IMG/VR virus record: IMGVR_UViG_3300048813_000081
Span: 1-61,843 of that record
Length of the DNA stretch: 61,843 nt
From: a virus
Reading direction: 5' to 3' (one strand)
The notes under the pieces: generated by a model
What the model was told of the DNA's origin: nothing
Database searches by the model: none
What the model saw: only the letters and a program-made list of their open reading frames with translations
Position numbers and translations under genes: made by a program
Part shown: piece by piece, positions 1 through 8,497 of the stretch
How the letters are laid out: the number at the start of each line of letters is the position of its first letter
How positions within the stretch are numbered: the first letter of the stretch is position 1

Positions 1-1119
1 GTCGTGGTCATGAATAGTGGCGGCACTGCCCAAACGACTGTTGCCCCATCTACTAGCGGTAACGTTTTAAGTAGTAATGGTACTGATTGGACAAGTGGTG
101 CAGTGCCAGCTAGTCATCCTGCTAATTGGTTTGGTACTGGTGCTGATGGTGCAGTTACTATAGGTTCAAATACTTATTTAACTAGTTCGACAGATGGTCC
201 AGCTGTTATAAAAAACTATTCTTCTTTAACCGTTAATGCTAGTCAACTATTATCAGTGTCCAATAGATGTAAAGGTTTAATTATCTATGTCACGGGAAAT
301 TGTACAGTTAACGGCAATATTATTATGGATGCATTAGGTGCATCTGCATCAGGCTCATCGCAAACGATTTATGAATATTCCGGTCAAACTGATGGTATTA
401 CTGCTGGCGAAGGACCTCCTGTAATTAGTACTTATAATACTCCTGCTACCGGTGCCGCAGGTGGTGCTGGTGCTACTGGTGCTAATGTTGGTTCTCCAGG
501 ATCTGCTGGTAGTGCGGGCCAAGCCGGCGGCGGCGGAGGCGGTGGTGGAGTTGAAGGTAATCAAGGTAATGGCGGTCCTGGTGGCGCAGGCACATCATAT
601 GCTGGCGGTTCTGGCGGCGGCGGTGGTGCTTATTTAAATCAAACCGGCGGTACGGGTTCTAGTACGGGTGGATCTGGAGGCGCGGGCGGTTCTCCTACTG
701 TAACTACTATTGGTGGTTCTGGAGGTGGCGCGGGCAATCCGGGCGGTACTGGCGGTACAGGTAATGGATCCGGTACAACCAATGGTATTACACCAACATC
801 TGGCGGCGGCGGTGGTTATTTAGCTTTAATCGTTGGCGGTAATTTAACTATTGGTAGTAGTGGAGTCGTATCAGCTAATGGTGGAGCTGGCGGAGCTGGT
901 GGTAATGGTACATCAGGCGGTGTAGCAGGTTCCGGCGGCGGCGGCGGCGGTGGTGGTAATGTATGGATATTCCATGCGGGTACATTAAGTAATACCGGTA
1001 CAGTAGAGGCATTAGGCGGTACAGCTGGAGCAGCTGGTGGCGGTTCCGGTGTAGCATTCCCTGGTTATGCAGGCGGAGCTGGTGGAAACGGTAGCGTCAG
1101 TATCACTCAAATTCTTTAA
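1..1119 (+). CDS. Glycine-rich fibre/adhesin protein, 5' partial
   Basis: The frame is open to the left edge, so the true start lies outside the window and the first in-frame start (GTG at 4) is probably internal. From about residue 150 to the end the protein is dominated by GGAGG, GGSGG and GGGGG runs separated by short beta-prone stretches. This resembles the glycine-rich receptor-binding tips of tail fibres (polyglycine-II type), and a second glycine-rich tip occurs at the C terminus of the fibre encoded at 22563-24236. It lies upstream of two more fibre-like genes on the same strand. The fibre role is inferred from composition and position, not from homology. Confidence 0.6.
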   Translation, partial: VVVMNSGGTAQTTVAPSTSGNVLSSNGTDWTSGAVPASHPANWFGTGADGAVTIGSNTYLTSSTDGPAVIKNYSSLTVNASQLLSVSNRCKGLIIYVTGNCTVNGNIIMDALGASASGSSQTIYEYSGQTDGITAGEGPPVISTYNTPATGAAGGAGATGANVGSPGSAGSAGQAGGGGGGGGVEGNQGNGGPGGAGTSYAGGSGGGGGAYLNQTGGTGSSTGGSGGAGGSPTVTTIGGSGGGAGNPGGTGGTGNGSGTTNGITPTSGGGGGYLALIVGGNLTIGSSGVVSANGGAGGAGGNGTSGGVAGSGGGGGGGGNVWIFHAGTLSNTGTVEALGGTAGAAGGGSGVAFPGYAGGAGGNGSVSITQIL

Positions 1120-1175
1120 TTAATCTTTCGACAGGGCATGTTAAACTTATCTTATCTATAATCATAGGTCTACCC

Positions 1176-1739
1176 ATGCCCCAATATCCAATGTCCTTCA
1201 ATTACCCAGGTCCATTTAATCTGACTGGTACTCCAGGTCAGGTATATAGTATGGTTGCTGATGCTGCTGGTAATTTAGTCATCGAAGCAGGCGCTGGACC
1301 AGATAGTGTTGATTTAACTACCGATGTCACTGGCATACTGCCAGTTGCTAACGGTGGGACAAACGCAGCTAATCTTGATGCGCTGGCTAAATCAGGCGCT
1401 AATAGCGATATAACCAGTCTCTCTGCCTTAACAGCCCCCTTAGCAGCCGCTGGCGCTAACTCAGATATAACATCTTTAAGTGGTCTTACAACCCCTCTAG
1501 GTACTCACGAAGGTGGTACAGGTTCTAATTTATTTAGTTCAGGACAGGCTACATTTGCATCTGCTGACAGTATAGATGTTGTCGATATCACTATTACCGC
1601 CGACAGTCTAGTTGTTGTTACTGAAGCTAGTAGCACACCTGCTAATACTTACGCTGTTGTAGTCTCAGCAGGCGTTGGTTTTACAATTTACAGCTCTGCA
1701 GCCAGTACAGCTACAGTAAACTATATGAGGATTAACTAA
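1176..1739 (+). CDS. Tail-fibre-like protein with repeat motifs
   Basis: This 187-residue protein carries phage fibre signatures: an LPVANGGT motif near residue 55 and two copies of an SGANSDITSLSxLTxPL unit. Its last 75 residues (from EGGTGSNLFSSGQATF to the terminal NYMRIN) closely match the C terminus of the 692-residue fibre at 20485-22563. The two therefore share a tip or trimerisation domain. It overlaps the next gene by one base (TAATG), which suggests translational coupling. It is probably a short fibre or fibre tip; the receptor is unknown. Confidence 0.65.
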   Translation: MPQYPMSFNYPGPFNLTGTPGQVYSMVADAAGNLVIEAGAGPDSVDLTTDVTGILPVANGGTNAANLDALAKSGANSDITSLSALTAPLAAAGANSDITSLSGLTTPLGTHEGGTGSNLFSSGQATFASADSIDVVDITITADSLVVVTEASSTPANTYAVVVSAGVGFTIYSSAASTATVNYMRIN

Positions 1740-2137
1740 TGTCAACTCCAACGCAACCAGGCGATGGCCAAATCTTAGATCAACGACCTCAATCGACTAC
1801 ACAGCCGATGGCAGTTGAGTCATCGATATTAATTAATGCGATTTGCAATGCCACAGCTACAGACGGTTCCCCTTGGATGAATATCGAAAGTTTTAGCAAG
1901 TTCGCTTTAGAAGTATCAACAATTTCAGGCGATGGTACTTATTCGTTACAATTAGTGGGTAGTTTGAGTCTTGAAAGTCCTGATCTAGTTTCTCTAGATG
2001 GTTTCAATTTAGGTTCAGCTATTACTGAGGATGGGATTACCTTTCCGACATTAAATGCAGTCCGTTGGCTTCAGGCACAACTCACGATTTCAGGTACTGC
2101 TACAGTTAACGTCAATCTGTCCGGTATTGCTCCTTAA
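1739..2137 (+). CDS. Unknown beta-rich virion-type protein
   Basis: The 132-residue product has a polar N terminus followed by alternating hydrophobic strands and a C-terminal stretch ending in NVNLSGIAP. I do not recognise the family. The ATG overlaps the stop of the upstream fibre-like gene and the next gene is the scaffold, so a structural role (fibre partner or head decoration) is likely. There are no cysteines or catalytic motifs of note. Confidence 0.5.
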   Translation: MSTPTQPGDGQILDQRPQSTTQPMAVESSILINAICNATATDGSPWMNIESFSKFALEVSTISGDGTYSLQLVGSLSLESPDLVSLDGFNLGSAITEDGITFPTLNAVRWLQAQLTISGTATVNVNLSGIAP

Positions 2138-2140
2138 ATT

Positions 2141-2149
2141 TGTTATAAT
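2141..2149 (+). promoter_or_regulatory. Extended -10 promoter ahead of head genes
   Basis: TGTTATAAT fits the extended -10 consensus TGnTATAAT exactly. It lies 62 bases upstream of the scaffold ATG. No good -35 hexamer is visible at the usual distance, as expected for extended -10 promoters. The same element recurs ahead of several other transcription units in this window. Confidence 0.5.
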
Positions 2150-2166
2150 TTATTCATATCACACCT

Positions 2167-2179
2167 AGGGCAGAGCCCT
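2167..2179 (+). other. Small hairpin in scaffold leader
   Basis: AGGGC-AGA-GCCCT forms a perfect 5-bp stem with a 3-base loop, followed by a short T/A stretch. It lies between the candidate promoter and the scaffold ribosome site. It may be a weak terminator for the upstream fibre genes or an mRNA leader structure. Confidence 0.35.
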
Positions 2180-2210
2180 TTATTATGTCAGATGACATCA
2201 GGAGCACAAT

Positions 2211-2900
2211 ATGGATAACGTTACTAATCCTTTGGAAAATCAAGACGGACCGCCACCAGTAGAGCCTACTGGCAAGGGTCAGCCTCATCATGTCGAAGCC
2301 CGTTTGGCTGGACTGGAACCCGAACTTAAGGATATGTTCGAAAAGAACATAGCCGATAAAGTCGCTACGGAACGAAATTATCGCAACGCCGACGCTGAAT
2401 TGCGTAAAACTCAGCAAAAACTGGCTGAAATGGTCAAAGAAAAGCAAGATGCAGAAACTGCCCGTATGGTTGAACAAGGTAAATATAAAGAACTTGCCGA
2501 AGCCTCCGAAAAGCGCGCAAGAGAAGCTGATGATAAATTATTCACTTTTCAAGTCAAATCTCATTTAGACCGTGAATTAGACGCCGCTGGCGCGATTGAC
2601 TCAGATATGATGTCAGCGGCAGTATTGGCTAAGTATTCCGATGAATTACGCTCAAATCCAGATAAAGCGACTGAATTAGTGGCTAGTTTAAAGGTAGCCA
2701 AGCCTCTCCTGTTTAAACAGATGGTTGCAGCGGATGCAGCAGACGCTACTCCAGTACCTAGATCTACCGGTGCTCCTGACACTAGTCCTCCGGCAGGCAA
2801 GAATCCATCTACATTTGATGCTACCGATAAATCAGTACCTGAAAATGAAGTTAAGCGTAGATATAAGGAAGCTATGAAAAACGTTAGCTGGTTTAGCTAA
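2211..2900 (+). CDS. Probable capsid scaffolding protein
   Basis: This 229-residue acidic, helix-rich protein lies directly upstream of the major capsid gene, the usual place for a scaffold. Residues about 55-110 are strongly heptad-like and rich in K, E, A and Q (coiled coil), and the C terminus carries a basic KRRYKEAMKN segment of the kind scaffolds use to bind capsid protein. A ribosome site (CAGGAG) precedes the ATG. No protease motif is visible, so it does not look like a protease-scaffold fusion. Confidence 0.7.
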   Translation: MDNVTNPLENQDGPPPVEPTGKGQPHHVEARLAGLEPELKDMFEKNIADKVATERNYRNADAELRKTQQKLAEMVKEKQDAETARMVEQGKYKELAEASEKRAREADDKLFTFQVKSHLDRELDAAGAIDSDMMSAAVLAKYSDELRSNPDKATELVASLKVAKPLLFKQMVAADAADATPVPRSTGAPDTSPPAGKNPSTFDATDKSVPENEVKRRYKEAMKNVSWFS

Positions 2901-2910
2901 TAGCGTTATC

Positions 2911-2927
2911 GTATAGCTGCGCTATAC
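2911..2927 (+). terminator. 7-bp hairpin after scaffold gene
   Basis: GTATAGC-TGC-GCTATAC is a perfect 7-bp stem with a 3-base loop just after the scaffold stop. No U-run follows, so it is either a processing or stability hairpin between scaffold and capsid messages or a weak terminator. Confidence 0.35.
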
Positions 2928-3017
2928 ATTAATACGCGCAATTAAACTGTCATACACGCAGTTATATCCTTTTGCGCGCAAGTATCTCTGAGATAAATTT
3001 AACCTACACACCGAAAA

Positions 3018-3026
3018 TGTGATAAT
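3018..3026 (+). promoter_or_regulatory. Extended -10 element ahead of capsid gene
   Basis: TGTGATAAT is one base from TGnTATAAT and lies in the 192-base gap before the capsid gene. Downstream there is a GAAAC/GTTTC dyad and then a strong ribosome site (AAGAGGT). A separate promoter would allow high capsid expression. Confidence 0.45.
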
Positions 3027-3092
3027 ATTAATCTTGAAACGTAATGTTTCTTAATATTAGGTTTAAAGTTTTTCTCAAGAGGTTTTATTAAT

Positions 3093-4493
3093 ATGGCGAT
3101 CGTGAACCCTAATTCTGGCTTTCAAATTGCCTATCAACAAAACTACTTAGCCCGCTTTTTTGAGGAAGGTTTAGACAGTGAAATGGCATTTCGTAGAGAT
3201 GCATTTCAAGAATTGATTCCTATCGGTGCCGGTCAAACAATTACAAAAACCCGCGTTGGCAGAACACCTCCGCAAGTTAATCCTCTCAATCCTCTTAATG
3301 TTACTGGTTTGGATAACGGTCTTACCGCTTCAACTCCTAACCTAGAACAATACATCTACAGTGTATTCGAATATGGTGGTCTTAAACAAGTCGACTTACT
3401 TGCTGAACAAGCTGGTATCGCTGACCAATTAATGATGAATGCTAAGCTTAACGGCGTTGAAGCTGCTCAAACAGTAGAACGTATCGCTAAGAAAACATGG
3501 TTCGCCGCTTACAATACAGGCAATTCCTGGATACGCGACGATGGTTCAGCCAGTGATCCTACTACAGCTAGAATATACCTTGATGATATCCGTGGTTTCC
3601 AAACAGTTCCAGTTAATGGACAAATGCAACCAGTATCGTCCAGTTATCCTCTTTTAGTTAATGAAGTAGCTTTTCAATCAGGCGTCGATCAATCTTTTTA
3701 TGTAACCGCCGCAGTTGCTGATGCAGTAACCCAAAGCGTTTATCCTTCTTCAGTAGCTGGACAATCCTCTGATGGTGTTTCTGGTTACTTAACCATATAT
3801 CCAGTAGCTGGTACTTTGCCAGTCGCCGGTGATGCTATTCAATCTAGCTTGGCTACTCCAGTGCTTCGTCCAAACAACAAGCAAGGTACTAACCAACTTA
3901 CTTCTAGCGATCAATTGACAATTCAATTGCTCAACAACGCTAAAGCCGTACTGCAACAAAATGCTGTTCCAGTACATCCTGAAGATCGCTGCTATCACTT
4001 GTATTACGACTATCAATCAGAAAATGAATTGTTAGTTGACCAACAATTCCAAATAATGTCAGCAAGCCGTCTTTCTGACCCAGAAGACCAAAATGGTCGT
4101 ATCTTCACCTTAATGGGCATGAAATTCATACCTACCACTGAAGCTTACCTACAAGCAATGGTAACTGCAGCCGGTATGCAAGCAGCTCCACCTAACACAA
4201 TGGTTCACCGTGTATTGATTACTGGTTATGACGGTTTGCGTCAAGGTAACTTTGCCGGTCTTGAATCTTATGCAAATCGTGATGGAGTTGGTTCAATCAA
4301 CAACATCTACCTTGTAGACAATATAGCCCACATAATTCGTTCACCTCTAGACAATATGGGTCGTCAAGTTTCATTAGCTTACCTGACAGTATTTGCCATG
4401 GTTTGCCCAACTGATTTGACTACAACCCCTGCAATTATCCCTACATGTAATAACGCCACGTTCAAACGTGCTGTTGTTATAGAACATTGTTAA
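3093..4493 (+). CDS. Major capsid protein
   Basis: This 466-residue protein is the best capsid candidate: it follows the scaffold, has its own leader with a strong ribosome site and candidate promoter, and is followed by small head-accessory genes. The N-terminal part (residues about 10-100) reads like an HK97-fold E-loop region, with RDAFQELIPIGAGQTITKTR followed by a polar strand. The protein is long and non-repetitive, with evenly spaced hydrophobic segments. No N-terminal delta domain or protease is apparent. The assignment rests on context and overall character, because I cannot run a structural search. Confidence 0.8.
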   Translation: MAIVNPNSGFQIAYQQNYLARFFEEGLDSEMAFRRDAFQELIPIGAGQTITKTRVGRTPPQVNPLNPLNVTGLDNGLTASTPNLEQYIYSVFEYGGLKQVDLLAEQAGIADQLMMNAKLNGVEAAQTVERIAKKTWFAAYNTGNSWIRDDGSASDPTTARIYLDDIRGFQTVPVNGQMQPVSSSYPLLVNEVAFQSGVDQSFYVTAAVADAVTQSVYPSSVAGQSSDGVSGYLTIYPVAGTLPVAGDAIQSSLATPVLRPNNKQGTNQLTSSDQLTIQLLNNAKAVLQQNAVPVHPEDRCYHLYYDYQSENELLVDQQFQIMSASRLSDPEDQNGRIFTLMGMKFIPTTEAYLQAMVTAAGMQAAPPNTMVHRVLITGYDGLRQGNFAGLESYANRDGVGSINNIYLVDNIAHIIRSPLDNMGRQVSLAYLTVFAMVCPTDLTTTPAIIPTCNNATFKRAVVIEHC

Positions 4494-4510
4494 TCACTAA
4501 GGAGTGAATT

Positions 4511-4750
4511 ATGGCTTCTGAAAAGGCACCGATCGTAAATACCCAGCTCATCTCCAAGAGAATGCCAGAAATGCGTAAGCAAAGAATGGCAAGCCGTGAA
4601 GACGCCCGTCTTCCAGGCGAACGCGGAATTAAGAGCGCTGGTGGTCCCGTGAAAGAAGGTTCTTTCAGAATGAATTCTGAAGTAATGGACCGTATCGTAG
4701 GTTCACGCGAAGTAGCAGACATGACCGTAACACAGGAGCCTAGTTTGTAA
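4511..4750 (+). CDS. Small head-associated protein, unknown
   Basis: This 79-residue, charged, arginine- and methionine-rich protein sits between the capsid gene and a decoration-like gene. A ribosome site (AAGGAG) is correctly spaced. The stop overlaps the next ATG (TAATG). I do not recognise a domain. Given its position it may be a capsid accessory or minor head protein. Confidence 0.5.
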   Translation: MASEKAPIVNTQLISKRMPEMRKQRMASREDARLPGERGIKSAGGPVKEGSFRMNSEVMDRIVGSREVADMTVTQEPSL

Positions 4751-5106
4751 TGAGTAACCCAGTTCAACCAGTATTTGGAACAATAGCACCTCTAGACGTT
4801 CCAGCCGCTGAAGTAGTATCTCAAGTAGCTAGCTTTAACGCAGCTTTACTTTCAACGAACTTTGTCAACACCACAGCTGGCGCTGTAGTTGCAACTCTTC
4901 CAGATGCGACACTTAGCCCAGGTAAGGGTCTTGTAGTTTTCTGTACAGTTCATAGTTCTAACGTAACCTTCGCATGTGTTAATTCGCAAGATATTAACGG
5001 TGCTGCTGGTACAAGTCTTACAGCTTTAAGTGCTGCTAACACGGGCTATGTATTCCTTTCAGATGGTAACAACTGGTTCGCAGCTGCTGGTCTGGCTATT
5101 AAGTAA
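4750..5106 (+). CDS. Capsid decoration-like beta domain protein
   Basis: The 118-residue protein consists almost entirely of one beta domain, running from TLPDATLSPGKGLVVF to GYVFLSDGNNWFAA. The same domain pattern (LPDA, then QxINGAAG, then SDGxNW) recurs at the C terminus of the 420-residue fibre-like protein at 19219-20481. Next to the capsid gene it most likely decorates the head surface. It is translationally coupled to the upstream gene by a one-base overlap. Confidence 0.55.
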   Translation: MSNPVQPVFGTIAPLDVPAAEVVSQVASFNAALLSTNFVNTTAGAVVATLPDATLSPGKGLVVFCTVHSSNVTFACVNSQDINGAAGTSLTALSAANTGYVFLSDGNNWFAAAGLAIK

Positions 5107-5122
5107 CGCCCAGGAGGTGTTT

Positions 5123-5389
5123 ATGAAACCAGGCAAAGTAGTAAAAATCATGGGTCCAGATTGGAACCCAGCTAGTATGAATGTTGGTAAACCTACCCGC
5201 ATGAATTATGGCGAAAAGACTACCACCCCGCAGACTACTGCAGGCGAAAAGCGTATCGAAGATGTGTTTATACCGTATTATGATAGACGTGGGTTTATCA
5301 CTAACAACGCAGCCCGTACAGCAACAGGACAAATGTTTGTTATACCGACCAGCTGTGGCGTTATGGAAGAAAGAGATCTAGGAGCATAG
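5123..5389 (+). CDS. Small conserved-looking head-region protein
   Basis: The ATG at 5123 is chosen because it has a strong AGGAGG ribosome site 6 bases upstream; the longer frame starting at 5030 would overlap the previous gene and lacks one. The 88-residue product is polar, with a central YYDRRGF segment. No domain is recognised. The stop is one base from the next ATG, so it is in the head operon. Confidence 0.55.
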   Translation: MKPGKVVKIMGPDWNPASMNVGKPTRMNYGEKTTTPQTTAGEKRIEDVFIPYYDRRGFITNNAARTATGQMFVIPTSCGVMEERDLGA

Positions 5390-5390
5390 T

Positions 5391-6284
5391 ATGAGTTCAC
5401 CCAGCGCACAAAATCCGTTACTTACACCAAATTTCAGTCAATACAGTTCTGCTGGACTGGTAAGTATTGCTCAAAGCCCAGCTGATGTTTTAGCTGCCAA
5501 CCCCCGGGTTGCTGCCACTGAAACATTGACTTTAAGTACTAATCCTACCAATGCTGACGTTTTGACACTTACTTTATCTAATCCAACCTTACCTAATGGA
5601 TCGCTTGCCGTTTCTTTCACAGCCTCATCTGATACAAATATTACCGCAGCTGCAAAATTAGCAGCTGCACTATCTTTAAGCCCAGTAGCTATGGGTCACA
5701 ATATCGTCGGCACTTCTTTGTCAAATGTTTTGTCGGTACATCAATCAGGTCCAGTTGGAAATTATACGCTAGTTGCGTTTCATTCCACGGGATCTACTAC
5801 AGCTGTTTTAAGCAATCAAGCGTCCAGCTCTGCTGTTGTAGGCGGTTCTGCTACTGAAGCAGATGTAGTTACTTTAGTGTTTACTAATGCAAGTTTCTCA
5901 GGCGGCTACGAAGATGTTGCTTATACAGTTCCAGCTACACCAACTTTAGGTTCAGTAGCGGCAGGTATAAATGCTGCCATTAATGCAGACGTTGTATTAC
6001 AAGCTAATAACATTAGTTCCACAGTTGTAGCTGAAACACTCACAATCAGTCAATCGGGTCCAAATTTCGCTACCTTATCTTATACAAAAGGTAGCAATTC
6101 TGAAACAGTTGTTTTCGCTTCCCTGCAAGGCGTTGCTCAAGGCGGCTCTGGTCCAGTAATACCATGCTTAAATTTCAATTCTTCACAAGGCGTTCAAACG
6201 TTAGTTATGAAAGCTGGCAACCCAGTTCAACTGAATACGCCTACAGTGGCCGATTTAGTCAGAACAGGTAGTCCAGTCATCTAA
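5391..6284 (+). CDS. Head decoration/fibre protein with duplicated beta domain
   Basis: The 297-residue protein contains two tandem copies (about residues 50-140 and 150-240) of a beta domain with the pattern ADVxTLxxxN...T...AAxxxAAxN...SQSGP. Copies of the same type of domain appear in the sheath (residues about 120-230), the neck protein at 6831 and the tail-terminator-like protein at 8497. The last 50 residues (from NFNSSQGVQTLVMKAGNPVQ) may be the capsid anchor. It is probably displayed on the head; the surface domains may bind host or environmental glycans. Confidence 0.5.
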   Translation: MSSPSAQNPLLTPNFSQYSSAGLVSIAQSPADVLAANPRVAATETLTLSTNPTNADVLTLTLSNPTLPNGSLAVSFTASSDTNITAAAKLAAALSLSPVAMGHNIVGTSLSNVLSVHQSGPVGNYTLVAFHSTGSTTAVLSNQASSSAVVGGSATEADVVTLVFTNASFSGGYEDVAYTVPATPTLGSVAAGINAAINADVVLQANNISSTVVAETLTISQSGPNFATLSYTKGSNSETVVFASLQGVAQGGSGPVIPCLNFNSSQGVQTLVMKAGNPVQLNTPTVADLVRTGSPVI

Positions 6285-6761
6285 CTACTGACTTAGAAGT
6301 ATTCGACAAAAATCTATCAATTCTTCATGAGTCATAGCGCCTTTAGCCGTGTTGTATCTTTTAGACACCCACTGCAGATTACTGTATTTATAGGCTAAGT
6401 TGGGATACCTAGAAACTGGTCGAATATGGTCTAGATGTAGATTTACGCCTATCACTAAAGGTTCTTTAGTGTAAGGACAGATAGGCGATGTCTGCAAGTC
6501 CTGATGTAATTGAATAGCCAACGCCCGCATCGCTAGCCGTCCTGGATGGTATTTAACGTTCCCGCGCCGACTGCCGGAGCGTCCATTTAATAGTTGCAAT
6601 ACCCACTCTGGACCTTCTGCCTTTCGATGCTTCAAGAAACATGCTTTAGCGTAGGCGTCGGCGCAATCTTTACAAGAACTCTGTTTCTTATCTTTCGTAT
6701 GACCATGGGCACTAAATCTATCCATTGCCAAACTAAGCTTGCATTTATTGCATATTTTCAT
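6285..6761 (-). CDS. HNH homing endonuclease
   Basis: The N terminus is a zinc ribbon (MKICNKC, then CKDC about 30 residues later) and the C-terminal half carries an HNH core (CPYTKEPL, LHLDHIRPVSRYP, NLQWVSKRYNTAKG). The ATG at 6761 is preferred over an upstream TTG because the MKICxxC start is shared with the HNH protein at 28797-29225. It lies antisense inside the plus-strand head/neck operon, and its stop abuts the stop of the upstream gene, as expected for a mobile insertion. It should nick or cleave an allele lacking the insertion. Confidence 0.85.
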   Translation of the reverse strand: MKICNKCKLSLAMDRFSAHGHTKDKKQSSCKDCADAYAKACFLKHRKAEGPEWVLQLLNGRSGSRRGNVKYHPGRLAMRALAIQLHQDLQTSPICPYTKEPLVIGVNLHLDHIRPVSRYPNLAYKYSNLQWVSKRYNTAKGAMTHEELIDFCRILLSQ

Positions 6762-6830
6762 ATCTGCCAATTATCCCAGACTTTTCAGCGATTTATAACT
6801 TAAAATATACTTATATACTTGGAGATTTAC

Positions 6831-7721
6831 ATGCCTATAACCGAAGTTGACAAAGTGCAAGTGCGCCGTTTCTTAGACTATAGCGCCGTTGGTTTATATA
6901 GACAATCGCCCGGTGGTGGCTCTCTAGCGCCATTCAACACTGGATTTCGTATGTTTAACTCTTACGGTAATCTAGAATTTAAAATGAATAACTTACTTCC
7001 CGAAGAAGAAGCGACGCTAACAGGTCGTCCTTACGGAGCCATAGCATTTAATCAACCAAATCCGACGCAATATACAATCCCTGTAGATTCTGGCTCTACA
7101 GTACAAGTCTCTATAGCTTCTACAGCCTTCGGCTCATCCTCTCCAGTCGTTTTAAATTACACCGTAGTAGAAGGCGACACCTTCTTGACGATATGCGGCA
7201 ATATAGCCCAACTAGCTGCCTCTAATGGCGTATTTAGTGGGGCAGGGTTCTATGCAATGAATGGTTATGGAGCTGGTCCGATAGGACAGCCTCAAGATCC
7301 TTCACAGCAAGTCACTATGCCTATATGTTCATTTGTTGCCCCAACTCCATGTACACCTTTCACATTAACGGTTACGGGAACTGGACAAACTATTCCACAA
7401 ATTATAGCTAACGGTATTCCGCTACCTCCAACTTTAACGTCTAATCTAAGCTTCCCACCTACAAAAGTGTTTGGTTATTTGCCAATCTTAGTGTATCTGG
7501 AAGACCAGATGCTAGGTTCTACGTCGGATAACTTATCAGTATTCAAAGCTAATGACGCCATTTTAAGATTGACTGAGATGAAGGATAGAAAAATGCTATT
7601 CAAAACGCAATGCAATCGTCTTGCCGTATTTCTAGGTATTATGAAAAACCCCGACAACGCGGCGCTTACTGGTAGCGCTACCCTAGGTAACTTATCAGGC
7701 GGCATGCGGAGTGTCGTATGA
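6831..7721 (+). CDS. Probable head-tail connector (neck) protein
   Basis: The start at 6831 is chosen because it has a GGAG site 8 bases upstream; the in-frame TTG at 6819 would overlap that site. The N-terminal 80 residues and the C-terminal 85 residues look like the conserved core, and the middle holds a beta-domain insertion (TIPVDSGSTVQVSIAS...YTVVEGDTFLTI) of the type also seen in the sheath and the 5391 protein. Its position between capsid and sheath, followed by two other neck-like genes, suggests a head-completion or adaptor role. It overlaps the next gene by 4 bases (ATGA). Confidence 0.5.
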   Translation: MPITEVDKVQVRRFLDYSAVGLYRQSPGGGSLAPFNTGFRMFNSYGNLEFKMNNLLPEEEATLTGRPYGAIAFNQPNPTQYTIPVDSGSTVQVSIASTAFGSSSPVVLNYTVVEGDTFLTICGNIAQLAASNGVFSGAGFYAMNGYGAGPIGQPQDPSQQVTMPICSFVAPTPCTPFTLTVTGTGQTIPQIIANGIPLPPTLTSNLSFPPTKVFGYLPILVYLEDQMLGSTSDNLSVFKANDAILRLTEMKDRKMLFKTQCNRLAVFLGIMKNPDNAALTGSATLGNLSGGMRSVV

Positions 7722-8497
7722 GCTGGATCTCTATCACTAGGATCTTGCAGAACGCGTATGGCGTGGCAGCCGTCCAAGTAGGACCGCCATTCTCTGTATA
7801 CCGCACCACTGATGGTTCTAGCGGCAATATTATTCAGCCACAGAACCTAATTGCTGATAATGTTAGAGTAGACAGACAAGTTATGAAATCAGGGGATAAA
7901 GCATTTGAAGGTACGAAAGATTTACCAAATTTTTGGTACAAGATTATGGCTAATTGTAATTCGTTCCTGGTGGGCGATATTTTTATTCTTAAAAACCTAC
8001 CTCTAAATCGTGGCTGGGTAGCAACAACCTATAACACAACCGAATTCACCGCATTTTGCTTAGCAGAGAATATGCCTACTAGACATCCTATTGGAGCCAG
8101 ATTAAACACTACTGCCCAGCTGTATACTTCGTCATGCTTACCTACGGCTGCTAATTATTTTGATTCTACTAATCCTAATCGGATGCCTATTATATTAGTC
8201 AATGGACAGTTCGTTGCTCTCAATGCGGGACAGGAGGCTGCAGTAATACCAGTAGGAGTTATGCCTTACCGAAGCTATGGCGGTGGGATTTATAACCAAC
8301 CTACTCCCGATATGCCTCCGGTAGAAAAAAGACTTATATATTTACCTGCTTTACCTGGTTACGTTCCCGTAGCTTCCGATGAGCTTATCTTTCAGGATGG
8401 ATCGCGCTATCAGATTGATTCGAACTATAGGCAAGTAACAGGAACCTCTGGAGGTTTGTATATTTGCAAAAAGTTCGTCACTGGTGGTGGGCAATAA
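7718..8497 (+). CDS. Probable neck/head-completion protein
   Basis: This 259-residue protein is coupled to the upstream gene (ATGA overlap) and overlaps the next by one base (TAATG). It reads as a mixed beta protein with many aromatic residues. Between residues 40 and 110 it resembles the compact domains of head-tail joining proteins (KDLPNFWYKIMANCNSF...VGDIFILK). No catalytic motif is visible. Position in the neck block is the main evidence. Confidence 0.45.
   Translation: MSWISITRILQNAYGVAAVQVGPPFSVYRTTDGSSGNIIQPQNLIADNVRVDRQVMKSGDKAFEGTKDLPNFWYKIMANCNSFLVGDIFILKNLPLNRGWVATTYNTTEFTAFCLAENMPTRHPIGARLNTTAQLYTSSCLPTAANYFDSTNPNRMPIILVNGQFVALNAGQEAAVIPVGVMPYRSYGGGIYNQPTPDMPPVEKRLIYLPALPGYVPVASDELIFQDGSRYQIDSNYRQVTGTSGGLYICKKFVTGGGQ

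Noticed and set aside
355-1057. Minus-strand and frame-2 reading frames over the glycine-rich fibre gene.
   Set aside because: GGN-rich coding sequence suppresses stops in other frames; these are shadows without ribosome sites.
4477-4767. Minus-strand frame opposite the 79-residue head gene.
   Set aside because: It is antisense to a gene with a good ribosome site and tight operon spacing.
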